64,000 nt of DNA from JAKFWF01 sp963741505 (GCA_963741505.1 CAVUIJ010000006.1:186001-250000); one strand, 5' to 3'. Counted from the stretch's first letter, positions 46,281 to 56,184 are shown. Notes: a model not told the origin generated them from the letters alone. Numbers and translations are program-made.

Positions 46281-47414
46281 ATGCGCGACAAGCCGCTGAT
46301 CCTGGTTGTCGATGACGTCGAAGCCAACGTCGATATCCTGGCAACGCGATTGACGGCGCTCGGATACGCGATCATCACCGCCCGCGACGGCGAGGAGGCG
46401 CTCGACCGGGCCCGAGCCGACCTGCCCGACCTGATCCTGCTCGACATCATGATGCCGAAGCTCGACGGGCTCGAGGTGACGCGCCGCCTCAAGGCCGATG
46501 CGGCGCTGCCGTTCATGCCGATCATCCTGGTAACCGCCAAGGCCGACATCCGCGATGTCGTCGCCGGCCTCGACGCCGGTGGCGACGAATACCTGACGAA
46601 GCCCGTCGATCATGCCGCTCTTGCCGCTCGCGCGCGATCAATCCTGCGCATCAAGGCGCTGCACGACGAGACCCTGGCGCAGGCCAGGCAACTCGCAAGC
46701 CAGGCCGCCGAGCTCGCGGAATGGAACAAGAGCCTCGAAAGCCGTGTGCAGGCGCAGGTTGCCGAACTGGAGCGGCTGGAAAAGTTGCGCCGCTTCCTGC
46801 CGCATCAGGTAGCCGAGGTGATCGTGTCCTCGGAGCGGGAGGCGATGCTCGCGAGCCACCGGCGGGAAATCACCGTCGTATTCTGCGACCTGCGCGGCTT
46901 CACCGCATTCGCCGAGGTCGCCGAGCCTGAGGAAGTGATGAGCGTGCTCTCTGCCTATCACGCATCGGCCGGGGCGCTGATCGAACGCTATGAAGCGACG
47001 CTCGAACGTTTCACGGGCGACGGCCTAATGCTTTTCTTCAATGATCCGCTGCCGTGCCCGAACCCGGCCGAGCGGGCGGTGCGGCTCGCGGTCGAGTTGC
47101 GCGACGCGGTCAGCGAACTCGCCGAACGCTGGCGCGCTCGCGGTCACCAGCTCGGATTCGGTGTCGGTATCGCGCTAGGCTTCGCGACGCTAGGCCGTGT
47201 CGGGTTCGAGCGCCGTGCCGACTATGCCGCGATCGGGACCGTCGTCAATCAGGCGTCGCGATTGTGCGATCATGCCAAGGCCGGCGAAATCCTGGTATCG
47301 CACCGGGTCAAGGCCGAGACGGAGCATCTGGCCGAGACCGAAGCATTGGGCGAGTTGATGCTCAAAGGTTTGCGTCAAGGCCTCGCGACCCACCGACTTG
47401 TGCGGCTGATATGA
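46281..47414 (+). CDS. Response regulator with class III adenylate/guanylate cyclase domain
   Basis: 377 residues. A receiver domain (1-120) has DD at 11-12, Asp55 (LILLDIMMP) and Lys107 (YLTKPVD). A coiled-coil linker (about 125-172) follows. The class III cyclase domain (about 195-377) carries metal-binding Asp203 in VFCDLRGFT and Asp247 in FTGDGLM, and transition-state Asn323 and Arg327 in VVNQASRL. All catalytic positions that can be judged are present, so an active cyclase switched by phosphorylation is expected. It starts two bases after the DivK-like gene. Its cyclic nucleotide could act on the Crp/Fnr protein encoded upstream at 37124. Confidence 0.9.
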   Translation: MRDKPLILVVDDVEANVDILATRLTALGYAIITARDGEEALDRARADLPDLILLDIMMPKLDGLEVTRRLKADAALPFMPIILVTAKADIRDVVAGLDAGGDEYLTKPVDHAALAARARSILRIKALHDETLAQARQLASQAAELAEWNKSLESRVQAQVAELERLEKLRRFLPHQVAEVIVSSEREAMLASHRREITVVFCDLRGFTAFAEVAEPEEVMSVLSAYHASAGALIERYEATLERFTGDGLMLFFNDPLPCPNPAERAVRLAVELRDAVSELAERWRARGHQLGFGVGIALGFATLGRVGFERRADYAAIGTVVNQASRLCDHAKAGEILVSHRVKAETEHLAETEALGELMLKGLRQGLATHRLVRLI

Positions 47415-47527
47415 TCGCGCATTGCATCCATCGGCACACCAGCTGATCTGGATCTCGATCAACATGCCGGTGGCGATGTGACGGGCATCGGAGGCAACCG
47501 CAACCGGATTGCCCGCCACGACAGCTG

Positions 47528-47731
47528 TCAGTGGAATGCCTCGCCCGGACGCACGCCGACCATCTTGAGAATCTTTGCCAGCGGGCAGAACCCAGTGAAT
47601 GCGGATTGCAGCAGATTGGCGCCGACGAATGCCGTGAGCCAGAGCCACGCCATGTTATGCAGCTGGGACAAAGCCAGGCTCACCAGCACGACAGTCCCGG
47701 CAAATGCGAGTACAATGCGATCGATGCTCAT
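47528..47731 (-). CDS. DUF2892 (YgaP-type) small membrane protein
   Basis: 67 residues from the ATG at 47731, after a strong GAGGAGGAA. Two hydrophobic helices (IVLAFAGTVVLVSLALSQL and AWLWLTAFVGANLLQSAFTG) are followed by FCPLAKILKMVGVRPG, the standard C-terminal signature of DUF2892, found as the membrane part of YgaP rhodaneses. Members often accompany rhodanese or sulfide-oxidation genes. Its start overlaps the ArsR-type gene end (47728-47731), so the two form one operon. This supports a sulfur-related role for the regulator. Confidence 0.85.
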   Translation of the reverse strand: MSIDRIVLAFAGTVVLVSLALSQLHNMAWLWLTAFVGANLLQSAFTGFCPLAKILKMVGVRPGEAFH

Positions 47732-48057
47732 TTCTTCCTCCTCGGGGCAGCAGTCAACTTCGGCGATGCACAGAACATCTCGTAGAGTACGGGAAGCAGC
47801 TTTGCGGTGCGCTCGTCTGCCACGGAATAATAGATCGTCTGGGCCTGTCGTCGCGTCGAGACAATTCCGGCTACTCGCAACTTGGCCAGGTGCTGTGACA
47901 GCGCCGACTGACTGAGGTCGACGACCTGCTCGAGCGCGGAGACCGATCGCTCGCCGCGGTGCAGCTCGCACAAAATCCGCAGGCGATGTGGGTTCGCCAG
48001 CAGGCTGAGAAGCTGCGATGCCTCTTCACTCTTTGCGGTCAGCTCTTGAATATCCAT
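47728..48057 (-). CDS. ArsR-family regulator of BigR/SqrR type (persulfide sensor candidate)
   Basis: 109 residues from the ATG at 48057; a GTG at 48078 is an alternative but would place the palindrome inside the gene. The winged helix has LANPHRLRILCELHRGERSV and VVDLSQSALSQHLAKLRVAG. Cys30 and Cys96 are the only cysteines and lie 66 residues apart. That is the same spacing as the redox pair in BigR and SqrR (Cys42/108 and Cys41/107), which form a polysulfide bridge and release DNA. Metal-binding ArsR motifs (CxCxxC) are absent. It likely represses itself, the DUF2892 gene and the divergent RND pump. Confidence 0.85.
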   Translation of the reverse strand: MDIQELTAKSEEASQLLSLLANPHRLRILCELHRGERSVSALEQVVDLSQSALSQHLAKLRVAGIVSTRRQAQTIYYSVADERTAKLLPVLYEMFCASPKLTAAPRRKK

Positions 48058-48060
48058 GAA

Positions 48061-48073
48061 ATCTAATTTAGAT
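48061..48073. promoter_or_regulatory. Perfect palindrome ATCTAA-T-TTAGAT, likely BigR/SqrR-like operator
   Basis: A 13-base inverted repeat (6+1+6) lies between the divergent ArsR-type gene (start 48057) and the RND adaptor gene (start 48117). It sits in an AT-rich island unlike its surroundings. TATAAG on the minus strand just upstream could be the -10 of the regulator promoter. A regulator bound here could control both directions. Confidence 0.6.
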
Positions 48074-48116
48074 GTCACTTATATGAAGGTCAAGGGGGCG
48101 TCCGAAGGAGTTTGAA

Positions 48117-49169
48117 ATGCGCACGGCATCGATCAACGGCATGGCCTCAGCCGTCGCACTCCTAGCGGCGCTTCTCGTTACTGCACCGCCGGCAATGGCC
48201 CAAGGCGGCACGGCGGCCAAGGCGGACGCATGGTCGGTGCAGGCGAGCGAGGTCGAGGATCTGAAGGCGGTGTTCGCGACCGTGCGCAGCAAAGATCGGA
48301 TCGAGGCCCGCGTGCGAACACCCGGTACAGTCGTCTCGCTCAAAGTGGATGAAGGCGCGCACGTCGAAGCCGGCCAAGTGTTGGCGCTTGTTGTCGATCC
48401 CAAGATCGCACTGAGAATGCGAGCGCTCGATGCCCAGATCACAGGGCTCGACAGCCGGGTTGCGACGGCCAAGCTCGACTATGAGCGGGCCCAGCAGTTG
48501 GGACAGCGCGGGGTCACACCGCAAGCACGCATCGATCAGCTCAAGACCGCCTTCGACGTGGCGACAAACGAGTTGAAGTCGGCCCGGGCGGAGCGTCAGG
48601 TCGCGGAGGAGCAGGTGTCGGAAGGGCAGGTGCTTGCACCGGCCGCCGGTCGCGTGCTCAAGGTGCCGGTGACCGCAGGCAGCGTCGTGATGGCGGGTGA
48701 GAGCGTGGCGACGATCGCCGCCAACCAATACCTCCTCCGACTCGAGCTGCCCGAGCGCCATGCGCGTTTCATGAAGATTGGTGATCCGATCAAGATCGGT
48801 GCTCGAGGCCTTGCTGCGGACCAGCAGGCGCTGAGCGAAGGCCGCATCATCCAGGTCTATCCGGAGTTGCAGAGTGGCCGGGTGCTGGCGGACGCGGAGG
48901 TGGCATCGATCGGCGACTATTTCGTCGGCGAGCGCGCCCTGGTCTGGATCTCGGCTGGAAGTCGAAAGACGATTGTCGTTCCCGCCGACTTCCTGTTCAA
49001 GCGCTTCGGCCTTGACTACGGCCGCATCGCCCAGGCCAACAACACTGCGATCGATGTCGTTGTCCAGCTCGGCCAGCCAGCGCCTCTACCGAACGGTGTC
49101 GCCGGCATCGAGGTTCTGGCAGGCTTGAAGGCGGATGACACCCTGGTGCGGCCGACGGTGAAGCCATGA
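48117..49169 (+). CDS. RND efflux periplasmic adaptor (HlyD/AcrA-like)
   Basis: 350 residues from the ATG at 48117, preceded by AAGGAG. The signal peptide ends PPAMAQG (about 30). A biotinyl-lipoyl-like half motif GTVVSLKVDEGAHVEAGQVL (about 70-89), a coiled-coil hairpin (LDAQITGLDSRVATAKLDYE to about 165) and the returning LAPAAGRVLKVPVTAGSVVM are typical of membrane-fusion proteins. It lacks the metal-binding modules of the CusB-type protein at 8269. The stop overlaps the pump gene (ATGA at 49166-49169). It should join the pump to an outer-membrane channel, which is not encoded here. Confidence 0.9.
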   Translation: MRTASINGMASAVALLAALLVTAPPAMAQGGTAAKADAWSVQASEVEDLKAVFATVRSKDRIEARVRTPGTVVSLKVDEGAHVEAGQVLALVVDPKIALRMRALDAQITGLDSRVATAKLDYERAQQLGQRGVTPQARIDQLKTAFDVATNELKSARAERQVAEEQVSEGQVLAPAAGRVLKVPVTAGSVVMAGESVATIAANQYLLRLELPERHARFMKIGDPIKIGARGLAADQQALSEGRIIQVYPELQSGRVLADAEVASIGDYFVGERALVWISAGSRKTIVVPADFLFKRFGLDYGRIAQANNTAIDVVVQLGQPAPLPNGVAGIEVLAGLKADDTLVRPTVKP

Positions 49170-52100
49170 CCGACCAGGCGCCCCTGCACGACAGATCGCT
49201 CGGCCTGTCCGGCCTTCTTACAAAGGCCTTCATCGGATCACCGTTGACGCCGCTGTTCCTGCTCGCCGCATTCGCACTCGGTCTCGTCGCCCTGATTGCG
49301 CTGCCGCGCGAAGAGGAGCCGCAGATCTCGGTGCCGATGGTCGATATCTTTGTTCGTACCGACGGGCTCAAGGCCGAGGATGGTGTCCGCCTGGTCACCG
49401 AGCCGCTTGAGACCATCGTCAAGGCCATCAATGGCGTCGAGCACGTCTATTCCAATACACTCGATGATCAGGTTCTCGTGACGGCGCGCTTTCTCGTCGG
49501 CACCAGGTCGGATGACGCAATCCTGCGCGTGCACGAAAAGATCCGCGCCAACATGAACCGCATCCCGACCGGCATATCAGAGCCGCTGATCGTCGGCCGG
49601 GGCATCGACGATGTCGCAATCGTCACACTCACCCTGGCGCCCAAGGCCGAGGCCGCAGCCCGATATCAGGACAACGGTCTATATCACCTGGCCGACAACC
49701 TGCTCACCGAGCTCGCCAAGCTCGACGACGTGGGATTGTCCTATATCGTTGGTGGCCGGCCGGATCAGATCAGGGTCGAGCCGGCTCCGGAAAAGCTGGC
49801 GCTTTACGGCGTCACGCTGTCGCAACTCATCGCCAAGGTCAAGGATGCCAACCGCTCGTTCCTGGCAGGACGCATCCGGGACCGCGACCAGAGCATCGCG
49901 GTCGCCGCCGGGCAAACGCTGCGCGGCATCCCCGATATCGGGCTATTGCTGATCTCCGCTCGCGACGGCCGGCCGGTATATGTCCGCGATGTCGCCAGCA
50001 TCGTGGTCGGTGCCAAGCCACTGGAGCGGCAGGCGTGGCATTTCCGCAAGGCCGCATCCGGCGAGCTGGAGCGCGTGCCGGCGGTGACGATTGCGCTCGC
50101 CAAGCGCGCCGGCGCCAATGCCGTTCTGATTTCCGAGCGGATCAAGCACCGGCTGGACGAGCTGACGAGCACTCTGGTGCCGCAGGACGTCGAAGTCATC
50201 GTCACCCGCGACTACGGCGAGACCGCCAACGAGAAGGCCAACGAACTGCTGTTCCATCTCGGGCTGGCGACGCTCTCGATCGTGCTGTTGATGGGCATCG
50301 TCATCGGCTGGCGGGAAGGCCTCGTCGTTCTCGTCGTTATCCCAACAACGATCCTGCTGACGCTCTTTGCGTCGTACTTCATGGGCTACACGATCAATCG
50401 GGTAAGCCTGTTTGCGCTGATCTTCTCGATCGGCATCCTGGTCGACGACGCAATCGTGGTGATCGAGAATATCTCACGGCACTGGGCGATGGCCGATGGC
50501 CGCAGCCGCTCGACAGCTGCCATCGAGGCGGTGGCCGAGGTCGGCAATCCGACGATCGTTGCGACATTGACGGTGGTCGCCGCTCTGCTGCCGATGCTGT
50601 TCGTCTCGGGGCTCATGGGTCCATACATGGCGCCGATCCCGACCAACGCTTCATCTGCCATGATATTGTCCTTCTTTGTGGCAGTCGTGGTGACGCCCTG
50701 GCTGATGCTAAGAATGGCCGGCGGACGGCCCGCTCACGCAAGCGGCGAACATGCACACGATGGCGGTTGGCTCGGCCGGGCCTATGTCCGGGTTGCGCGG
50801 CCGATCCTTGCCTCGCGAGCGTCGTCGTGGCAGTTCCTCGGCCTTGTCGGCGCGGCGACCCTTGCTTCGCTGCTGCTGTTCGCGACCAAGTCGGTGACGG
50901 TCAAGCTGCTGCCGTTCGACAACAAGTCGGAGCTGCAGGTCGTCGTCGACCTGCCGCGCGGCACGTCGCTCGAGGCGACGGATCGCGTGCTATTGGCTGC
51001 GGCGCACAAGCTCGCCGATCTGCAGGAGCTGTCCTCAATCCAATCCTACGTCGGAACCGCCGCACCGTTCAATTTCAACGGGCTCGTGCGTCATTCCTAC
51101 CTCAGATCCGAACCGGAGCAGGGCGACCTGCAGATCAACCTCACTCCGGGCAAGATCCGCAAACGTGCCAGTCACGAGATCGCACTCGACGTGCGCCAGC
51201 GTCTGAAAAGCCTGACGCTGCCGGCGTCAACGTCGATCAAGGTCGTCGAGGTGCCGCCCGGACCGCCGGTGCTCGCAACCCTGTTGGCCGAGATCTATGG
51301 CCCGGACCCCGAAGCGCGACGCGCGGTTGCGCGCGAGGTTCGCAAACTGTTCCGGAGTGTACCGTTCGTCGTCGACGACGACGACAGCTTCGGCATCGAG
51401 GCGCCGCGCCTGAGGGTTTCGATCGACCAGGACAATCTCGAGTTCCACAAGGTCGAGGAGCGCGACGTCTATGACACGATCCAGGCCTACATGACCGGCG
51501 TGCCGGTCGGCTATTCACATCGCGGCGGCGGCCGGCACCCAGTCGAGATCGCGGTGCAACTGCCAAAGGCAATGCTGGCCATGTCGGCGAAGACGCTATC
51601 GACGCCGGTGCCGGCCAATGCACTGCCCGGGGAGCGTTCGATCGTCGAGCTTGGCGATGTCGTAAGCCTCAAGGCGGAACTGGCCTCGTTCCCGATCTTC
51701 CGCCACAACGGCCGGGCGGCCGAAATGGTGATGGGCGAACTTGCCGGCGCCTATGAAGCGCCGCTCTACGGCATGCTCGCAGTTGGGGATGCGATCGCGA
51801 AGAAGGACTGGGGGGCGCTTGGACGACCGCTGATCAGATTCCATGGGCAGCCGGAGGACGAGTCGAAGCCGGTGCTACTGTGGGACGGCGAGTGGGAAGT
51901 GACCTGGGTCACCTTTCGCGACATGGGCGCTGCCTTCGGCGTGGCTTTGCTCGCGATCTATATCCTGGTGGTCGCGCAGTTCGGCTCGTTCAAGCTGCCG
52001 CTGGTGATCCTGACGCCGGTGCCACTGACCCTGATCGGCATCATGATCGGGCACTGGCTGTTCCGTGCGCCGTTCTCGGCGACCTCGATGATCGGCTTCA

Positions 52101-52447
52101 TCGCGCTTGCCGGCATCATCGTGCGCAACTCGATCTTGCTGGTGGATTTCATCCGCCACCGCAAGACGGCCGAGGTGCCGTTGCGGCAGGTGCTGCTCGA
52201 GGCCGGCGCGATCCGCTTCAAGCCGATCCTGCTGACGGCGATCGCCGCCATGATCGGCGCTGCCGTGATCCTTTTCGATCCGATCTTCCAGGGCCTCGCG
52301 ATCTCGCTGTTGTTCGGCCTCGCATCATCGACGCTGCTGACCGTGCTGGTGATCCCGGCAATCTACATCGTGCTGCGCGACGACGGCCGGCCTTTCGCAA
52401 CGGACAGCCAGCCGCCGGTGTCGGAACCAGCCGGGCCTGCAACGTGA
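49166..52447 (+). CDS. RND permease of AcrB/HAE1-like type
   Basis: 1093 residues, intact. Landmarks are the first helix PLFLLAAFALGLVALIALPR with EEEPQISVPMVDIFVRTDGL, the TM4 region VSLFALIFSIGILVDDAIVV with the Asp pair of the proton relay, and TSMIGFIALAGIIVRNSILL in TM10. The porter and docking loops are of normal size. It differs from the heavy-metal pump at 9675 by lacking Met-cluster and CusA motifs. A position next to a persulfide-sensor-type repressor suggests export of a reactive-sulfur-related or hydrophobic compound; this is inference. Confidence 0.9.
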   Translation: MTDQAPLHDRSLGLSGLLTKAFIGSPLTPLFLLAAFALGLVALIALPREEEPQISVPMVDIFVRTDGLKAEDGVRLVTEPLETIVKAINGVEHVYSNTLDDQVLVTARFLVGTRSDDAILRVHEKIRANMNRIPTGISEPLIVGRGIDDVAIVTLTLAPKAEAAARYQDNGLYHLADNLLTELAKLDDVGLSYIVGGRPDQIRVEPAPEKLALYGVTLSQLIAKVKDANRSFLAGRIRDRDQSIAVAAGQTLRGIPDIGLLLISARDGRPVYVRDVASIVVGAKPLERQAWHFRKAASGELERVPAVTIALAKRAGANAVLISERIKHRLDELTSTLVPQDVEVIVTRDYGETANEKANELLFHLGLATLSIVLLMGIVIGWREGLVVLVVIPTTILLTLFASYFMGYTINRVSLFALIFSIGILVDDAIVVIENISRHWAMADGRSRSTAAIEAVAEVGNPTIVATLTVVAALLPMLFVSGLMGPYMAPIPTNASSAMILSFFVAVVVTPWLMLRMAGGRPAHASGEHAHDGGWLGRAYVRVARPILASRASSWQFLGLVGAATLASLLLFATKSVTVKLLPFDNKSELQVVVDLPRGTSLEATDRVLLAAAHKLADLQELSSIQSYVGTAAPFNFNGLVRHSYLRSEPEQGDLQINLTPGKIRKRASHEIALDVRQRLKSLTLPASTSIKVVEVPPGPPVLATLLAEIYGPDPEARRAVAREVRKLFRSVPFVVDDDDSFGIEAPRLRVSIDQDNLEFHKVEERDVYDTIQAYMTGVPVGYSHRGGGRHPVEIAVQLPKAMLAMSAKTLSTPVPANALPGERSIVELGDVVSLKAELASFPIFRHNGRAAEMVMGELAGAYEAPLYGMLAVGDAIAKKDWGALGRPLIRFHGQPEDESKPVLLWDGEWEVTWVTFRDMGAAFGVALLAIYILVVAQFGSFKLPLVILTPVPLTLIGIMIGHWLFRAPFSATSMIGFIALAGIIVRNSILLVDFIRHRKTAEVPLRQVLLEAGAIRFKPILLTAIAAMIGAAVILFDPIFQGLAISLLFGLASSTLLTVLVIPAIYIVLRDDGRPFATDSQPPVSEPAGPAT

Positions 52448-52479
52448 TGCGGAACTTGGATGGCGCATGCAATAACGCG

Positions 52480-53499
52480 TCACTGCGGCGTGATGGTGAT
52501 CCGCAATGTATCGGTATAGGTGCCGCTAATTAGCCGCGTCGCGTTGGCCTGGGGCGTGATCGTCACCGACAGCGTACCGCTCGGTGTCGTGCCGGTCGTT
52601 GAAACAGCCGTGCCCGGCTCAGCTCCGGTCGCCGTGGCGATCGTCGCGGTGTTGACGGCGGCGCTCGCCCCGGAAAACGAAGCCGAGGCCGAATAGTTGA
52701 TGAGATTGGTGAAGCCGGATGGTGCCGTGCCGGCGTTCTTGACCGCACCGTTCTGCGAGGTCAGCTGCAGATTCGAAGGCGTGTTGCAGGCCGCATTGGC
52801 GTAGGACTTGTTGATCACGGCGGTATTTACCGCACCCGCGGTTGTAATCGGTATGGTGGCCGAATCCGCCGCCGGCGTGGCGACACCACCGATCGTACAA
52901 ACCTTGGCAACAGTACCGGACAAGGTGAAGGTCCTGCTGATCAGATTGGTCGCGGCCCCGCCGGTCGTCACGTTGTAGACGTGCAGCACCAATGTATTGT
53001 CTCTGTAGCTGCCGGCGCGCTGAGGGTTTCCGGGCTGCGCCAAGGCGTAAGCCGTAAGTGTCGTAGTAAAAGCGCGATTGGTCAGGTTGGGGCCGGCCGA
53101 AGCGAATGCCACCGGCAACCTGTTGGCGGCCGAGGGCACGCCGCCACCGGTGAAGAGGAGCGTATTGCCGCCGCCGGCAGCAGACGTGATGGTGTAGGGC
53201 AACGTCGAGCCGCCGCCGCCCAAGATCGCCATCGTGGCCGGTAGGCTCGCGCGATTGAACGAGATCGCCACGGTGCAGGTGCCGCCGCTCCCGTTTGTGT
53301 TGTAGGTTCCGCTGACTGTGAACGTCATGGCCTGAGCCGTCGGCGCCGTCGGGTAGGTATAGGTTCCGGTGCTGCCCGTGACCGGCGTGATCGTCAGTCC
53401 TGCCGCATTGATGGTGCAGCGCGCCTGCGCCGCCGCCGAAGTCATCAGCACAGCCGCAAGAGCGACTGATCCGAGCCGCGCGCGCATAAGCATTGTCAT
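52480..53499 (-). CDS. Csu-type pilus tip subunit with two spore-coat-U domains
   Basis: 339 residues with a signal peptide ending AAAQA (26). Two SCPU domains follow: about 27-185 (RCTINAAGLTITPVTGSTGT) and about 190-339 (VCTIGGVATPAADSATIPIT). Each has paired cysteines for the domain disulphide (CTINAAG/GGTCTVAIS; KVCTIGG/NAACNTPS) and the second ends YTDTLRITITPQ, the usual donor-strand-region end. Length and double domain match CsuE-like tip adhesins. It is last in the cluster and overlaps the usher stop by four bases. Expected location: pilus tip, mediating attachment and biofilm. Confidence 0.85.
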   Translation of the reverse strand: MTMLMRARLGSVALAAVLMTSAAAQARCTINAAGLTITPVTGSTGTYTYPTAPTAQAMTFTVSGTYNTNGSGGTCTVAISFNRASLPATMAILGGGGSTLPYTITSAAGGGNTLLFTGGGVPSAANRLPVAFASAGPNLTNRAFTTTLTAYALAQPGNPQRAGSYRDNTLVLHVYNVTTGGAATNLISRTFTLSGTVAKVCTIGGVATPAADSATIPITTAGAVNTAVINKSYANAACNTPSNLQLTSQNGAVKNAGTAPSGFTNLINYSASASFSGASAAVNTATIATATGAEPGTAVSTTGTTPSGTLSVTITPQANATRLISGTYTDTLRITITPQ

Positions 53500-56184
53500 G
53501 GCGAATCCTGTTTCGTAGCGGTCAGAGTTCCGACTTGAAAGAGCCCTTCGGTACCCTTGGGCACCTCGATCGCGAACCGGATCGGTCCACGTTCGCCGGC
53601 CATCTCTAGGATCCAGCGGCCAGGCGCCAGTCCCTCGGCCCCAAACTTGCCGGCGGCGTTGGTGAACAGGCTCGTTTGTTTGCCCGGCTTGTCGACCGAC
53701 CTTGCGACGCCGGTGGTAAGCGCGACCGGTTGTCCATCCGCCGCCAGGAGGGTGCCGAACACGGACACCGAATAGGCCGAGCCGACCTCGAGAGCGTAGC
53801 CGGCCTTGTAGGGGGCGAAGGTGTCGAACGCGCCGGCGCCGAGGCTGTAGCCGATCGGCAAGTCGGCGACGTCGATCGGGATCGTGCTCGATACGTAGCT
53901 CGGGATGTCGCCCACGACCACGGCTCCCCAGCCATCAACCTTGGCACGGACATCGCCGTTGGCTCCGACCGTAATCTCCTTGCCGGCAATGCTTTCGTGC
54001 GGATAGACGATGGCGAATGCGCCACCGCGAATTGGCGCCCCCACTGCAACTGTGCCGTCAGCGAAAGCGATCGAGCTGCCGGCTCTGACCGAGGTGCGCT
54101 GAGTGCCGCTGCGGTAGGCGCCACCAGCGAAGCCGGCGTCCTCGAAATCGGAATACTGCGAAACGCGCAGCTCGGCACGATTTGCGTAATACCCGACCGA
54201 AGCGTTCGCGTTGGCGCGGTTGCGAATTCCGTCGTGCTGAACGTCGACACTGGCGTCCCAGCGGTCGAGGCCCGCGCCTTCGCTGCGGCGGGCGGACACA
54301 TTTGATGCCCTTTCGAGCGAGTCATAGCCGGCGATGACGCTCGTTTTGTCATCGAGGCGGACGTTGAAGCGAAGGCCGAAGCGCAAATCGGGCTTGGTGT
54401 CGCCTGTAACTTCCTCGTGCATAAACAACTCGTTCGAGTAGCCAACCATGACGCTGGCGCTGGCCGAACGCCCGAGCGGGCGCGACAGTGTCAAGTCGGC
54501 GCCATAGCGATCGCCCTTTATCGTGAAAGCGTCATCAACGATCGGCTGATCGGCGGCAAAACGGTAGCGCCCGGCAAGGGTTGCCGTGAAATCGCTTGGC
54601 AATTGCACGCTATAGGCCGCATCAAGCCGCAACCGATCGTTGAACTGGGGAAAGAGAACTCCGGAAGCGGTCGTCAGGTAGTCGCCGGGCGTGCGGTAGT
54701 TGTTGCTTCGATATTCGGCGCCAAATCGCAGGCTCTCGCCGCGGTTACCGGACAGGCCACGGAAATTGACGAGATCCCACTGGAAGTTCGCAGCGAAGCC
54801 TGTGCCGAAGCTGGCAAAGGAGCCGGCGCCCTGCAGCCCGAAGGCGCCAAACGGGGTTTGCATGATGGCGCCGGCACCACCCGACGCTACATGGTTGTCG
54901 CCCTGCAGTTGCAGCTCGGCGGTAATCTGGTCGTTCACGCCGTAGCGCAAGAAGCTGGTGCCCATCAGCGCACCGTCGACGTATTGCCGCTCGTTGTCGC
55001 GCAGATAGGACGGCACACCACCGCCGACCGCCCATTCGCTCTTGCCGGCGGCCAGCTGATTGGCACCCGAATAAGTCGTGAATGACAGCAGTCGCCGCTC
55101 GCCGCTGTCGTCGGTGATCGCGAGTTGCACTTCGTTGGCACCAGCACCGAGTGGCAGGTCGCGAAAATTGTAGGTGCCGGGACGCAGGTGCAGCCGCCGG
55201 ACGCTGACGCCATTGACCAGCACATCGACATCGGATGTCCGCTCGATCCGGAACGAGCCGCCGCCGGTGGGCTGGATGCTTTCGCCGGGATTGAACCGGC
55301 GTGTGGATCGCTCGAGCTTGATGCCACCAAGCTCGTTTGTGCGCTGCAGCGTCGTGCCGATGGCATCGGTGTCGCCGATCGTCAGCCGCAGCTGATCGGA
55401 CGGCATATCGTAGACGAGCCGGGAGTTCTGCCGCTTGACTCCGGCTGAGTGCTGATAAGTGCATTTGGCAGTCGCCGGGCACGTGTTGGCATCGACGTCG
55501 CCTTCGATGAGTGCCTGGTTCTCGATGACGGTATCGCGGATGCGCACGCCCGACTGGATTTCGAGCCGGCCACTCGTACGCGCGCCCTGACTGGCTGTCG
55601 ATGCTGCGAGGTAATCGATGCCGCTGAACAGATTGACGTAGCCGGCAACGCTCGCAGGCCGGACCAGGTTGCCGCTGATCGGCGCGGCCAAGGTTGCCGC
55701 CGAGGCGGATGTCACCGGTGGCACGCTGGTCGACGGCGAGCTCGATCACGAGCTCCTGCAGGCCGGAATCGAATTGGGCCCTGAACCCTGCCGCCTGAAG
55801 TGCTGCGACCGAGACGAGTGCCCCTTCGGCTGCAACTGCAGCGAGGCGCTGGCGATCGGCCTCGACCAGACCCGGGGCCAGTTTCTCGATCAGCTCGCTC
55901 TTGTTGACCAGGATGCTGTCGTCGGTATTGATCCGGATAGTGATTTCGCCGAGCGGCTTGTCCCCATCTCGCAACGGCACCTGCAGTGTAAGAGCCCGGC
56001 CGGTGGCGTTGAGTCGATTGGAAATCGGCTTGTCGTATTCAACTGCGTGCAGGTGACATGCGGGCCAGCGCCAAAAACCGAGATGGCGGCAGACCAACCG
56101 AGAGGATACGGCAATACCGATGCGACGGAGAGACCCTCCGTCGTGCCGGCATGCCCGCAGGTTGGCCGTAACCGCCGCACCCAT
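53496..56184 (-). pseudogene. Csu-type outer-membrane usher, one frame break
   Basis: About 850-890 residues. The N-terminal domain (YDKPISNRLNATGRALTLQV, KLAPGLVEADRQRLAAV) is in one frame down to GDIRLGGNLGR. A one-base shift near 55695 puts the rest (TLAAPISGNLVRPASVAGYV, barrel and plug, then C-terminal domains ending FQVGTLTATKQDSP) in another. Ushers of archaic chaperone-usher systems are about 800-870 residues, so nothing large is missing. The start is unclear: the ATG at 56184 is in frame but the signal peptide is not obvious, which hints at another small error near 56100. It secretes and assembles the pilins. Confidence 0.8.
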
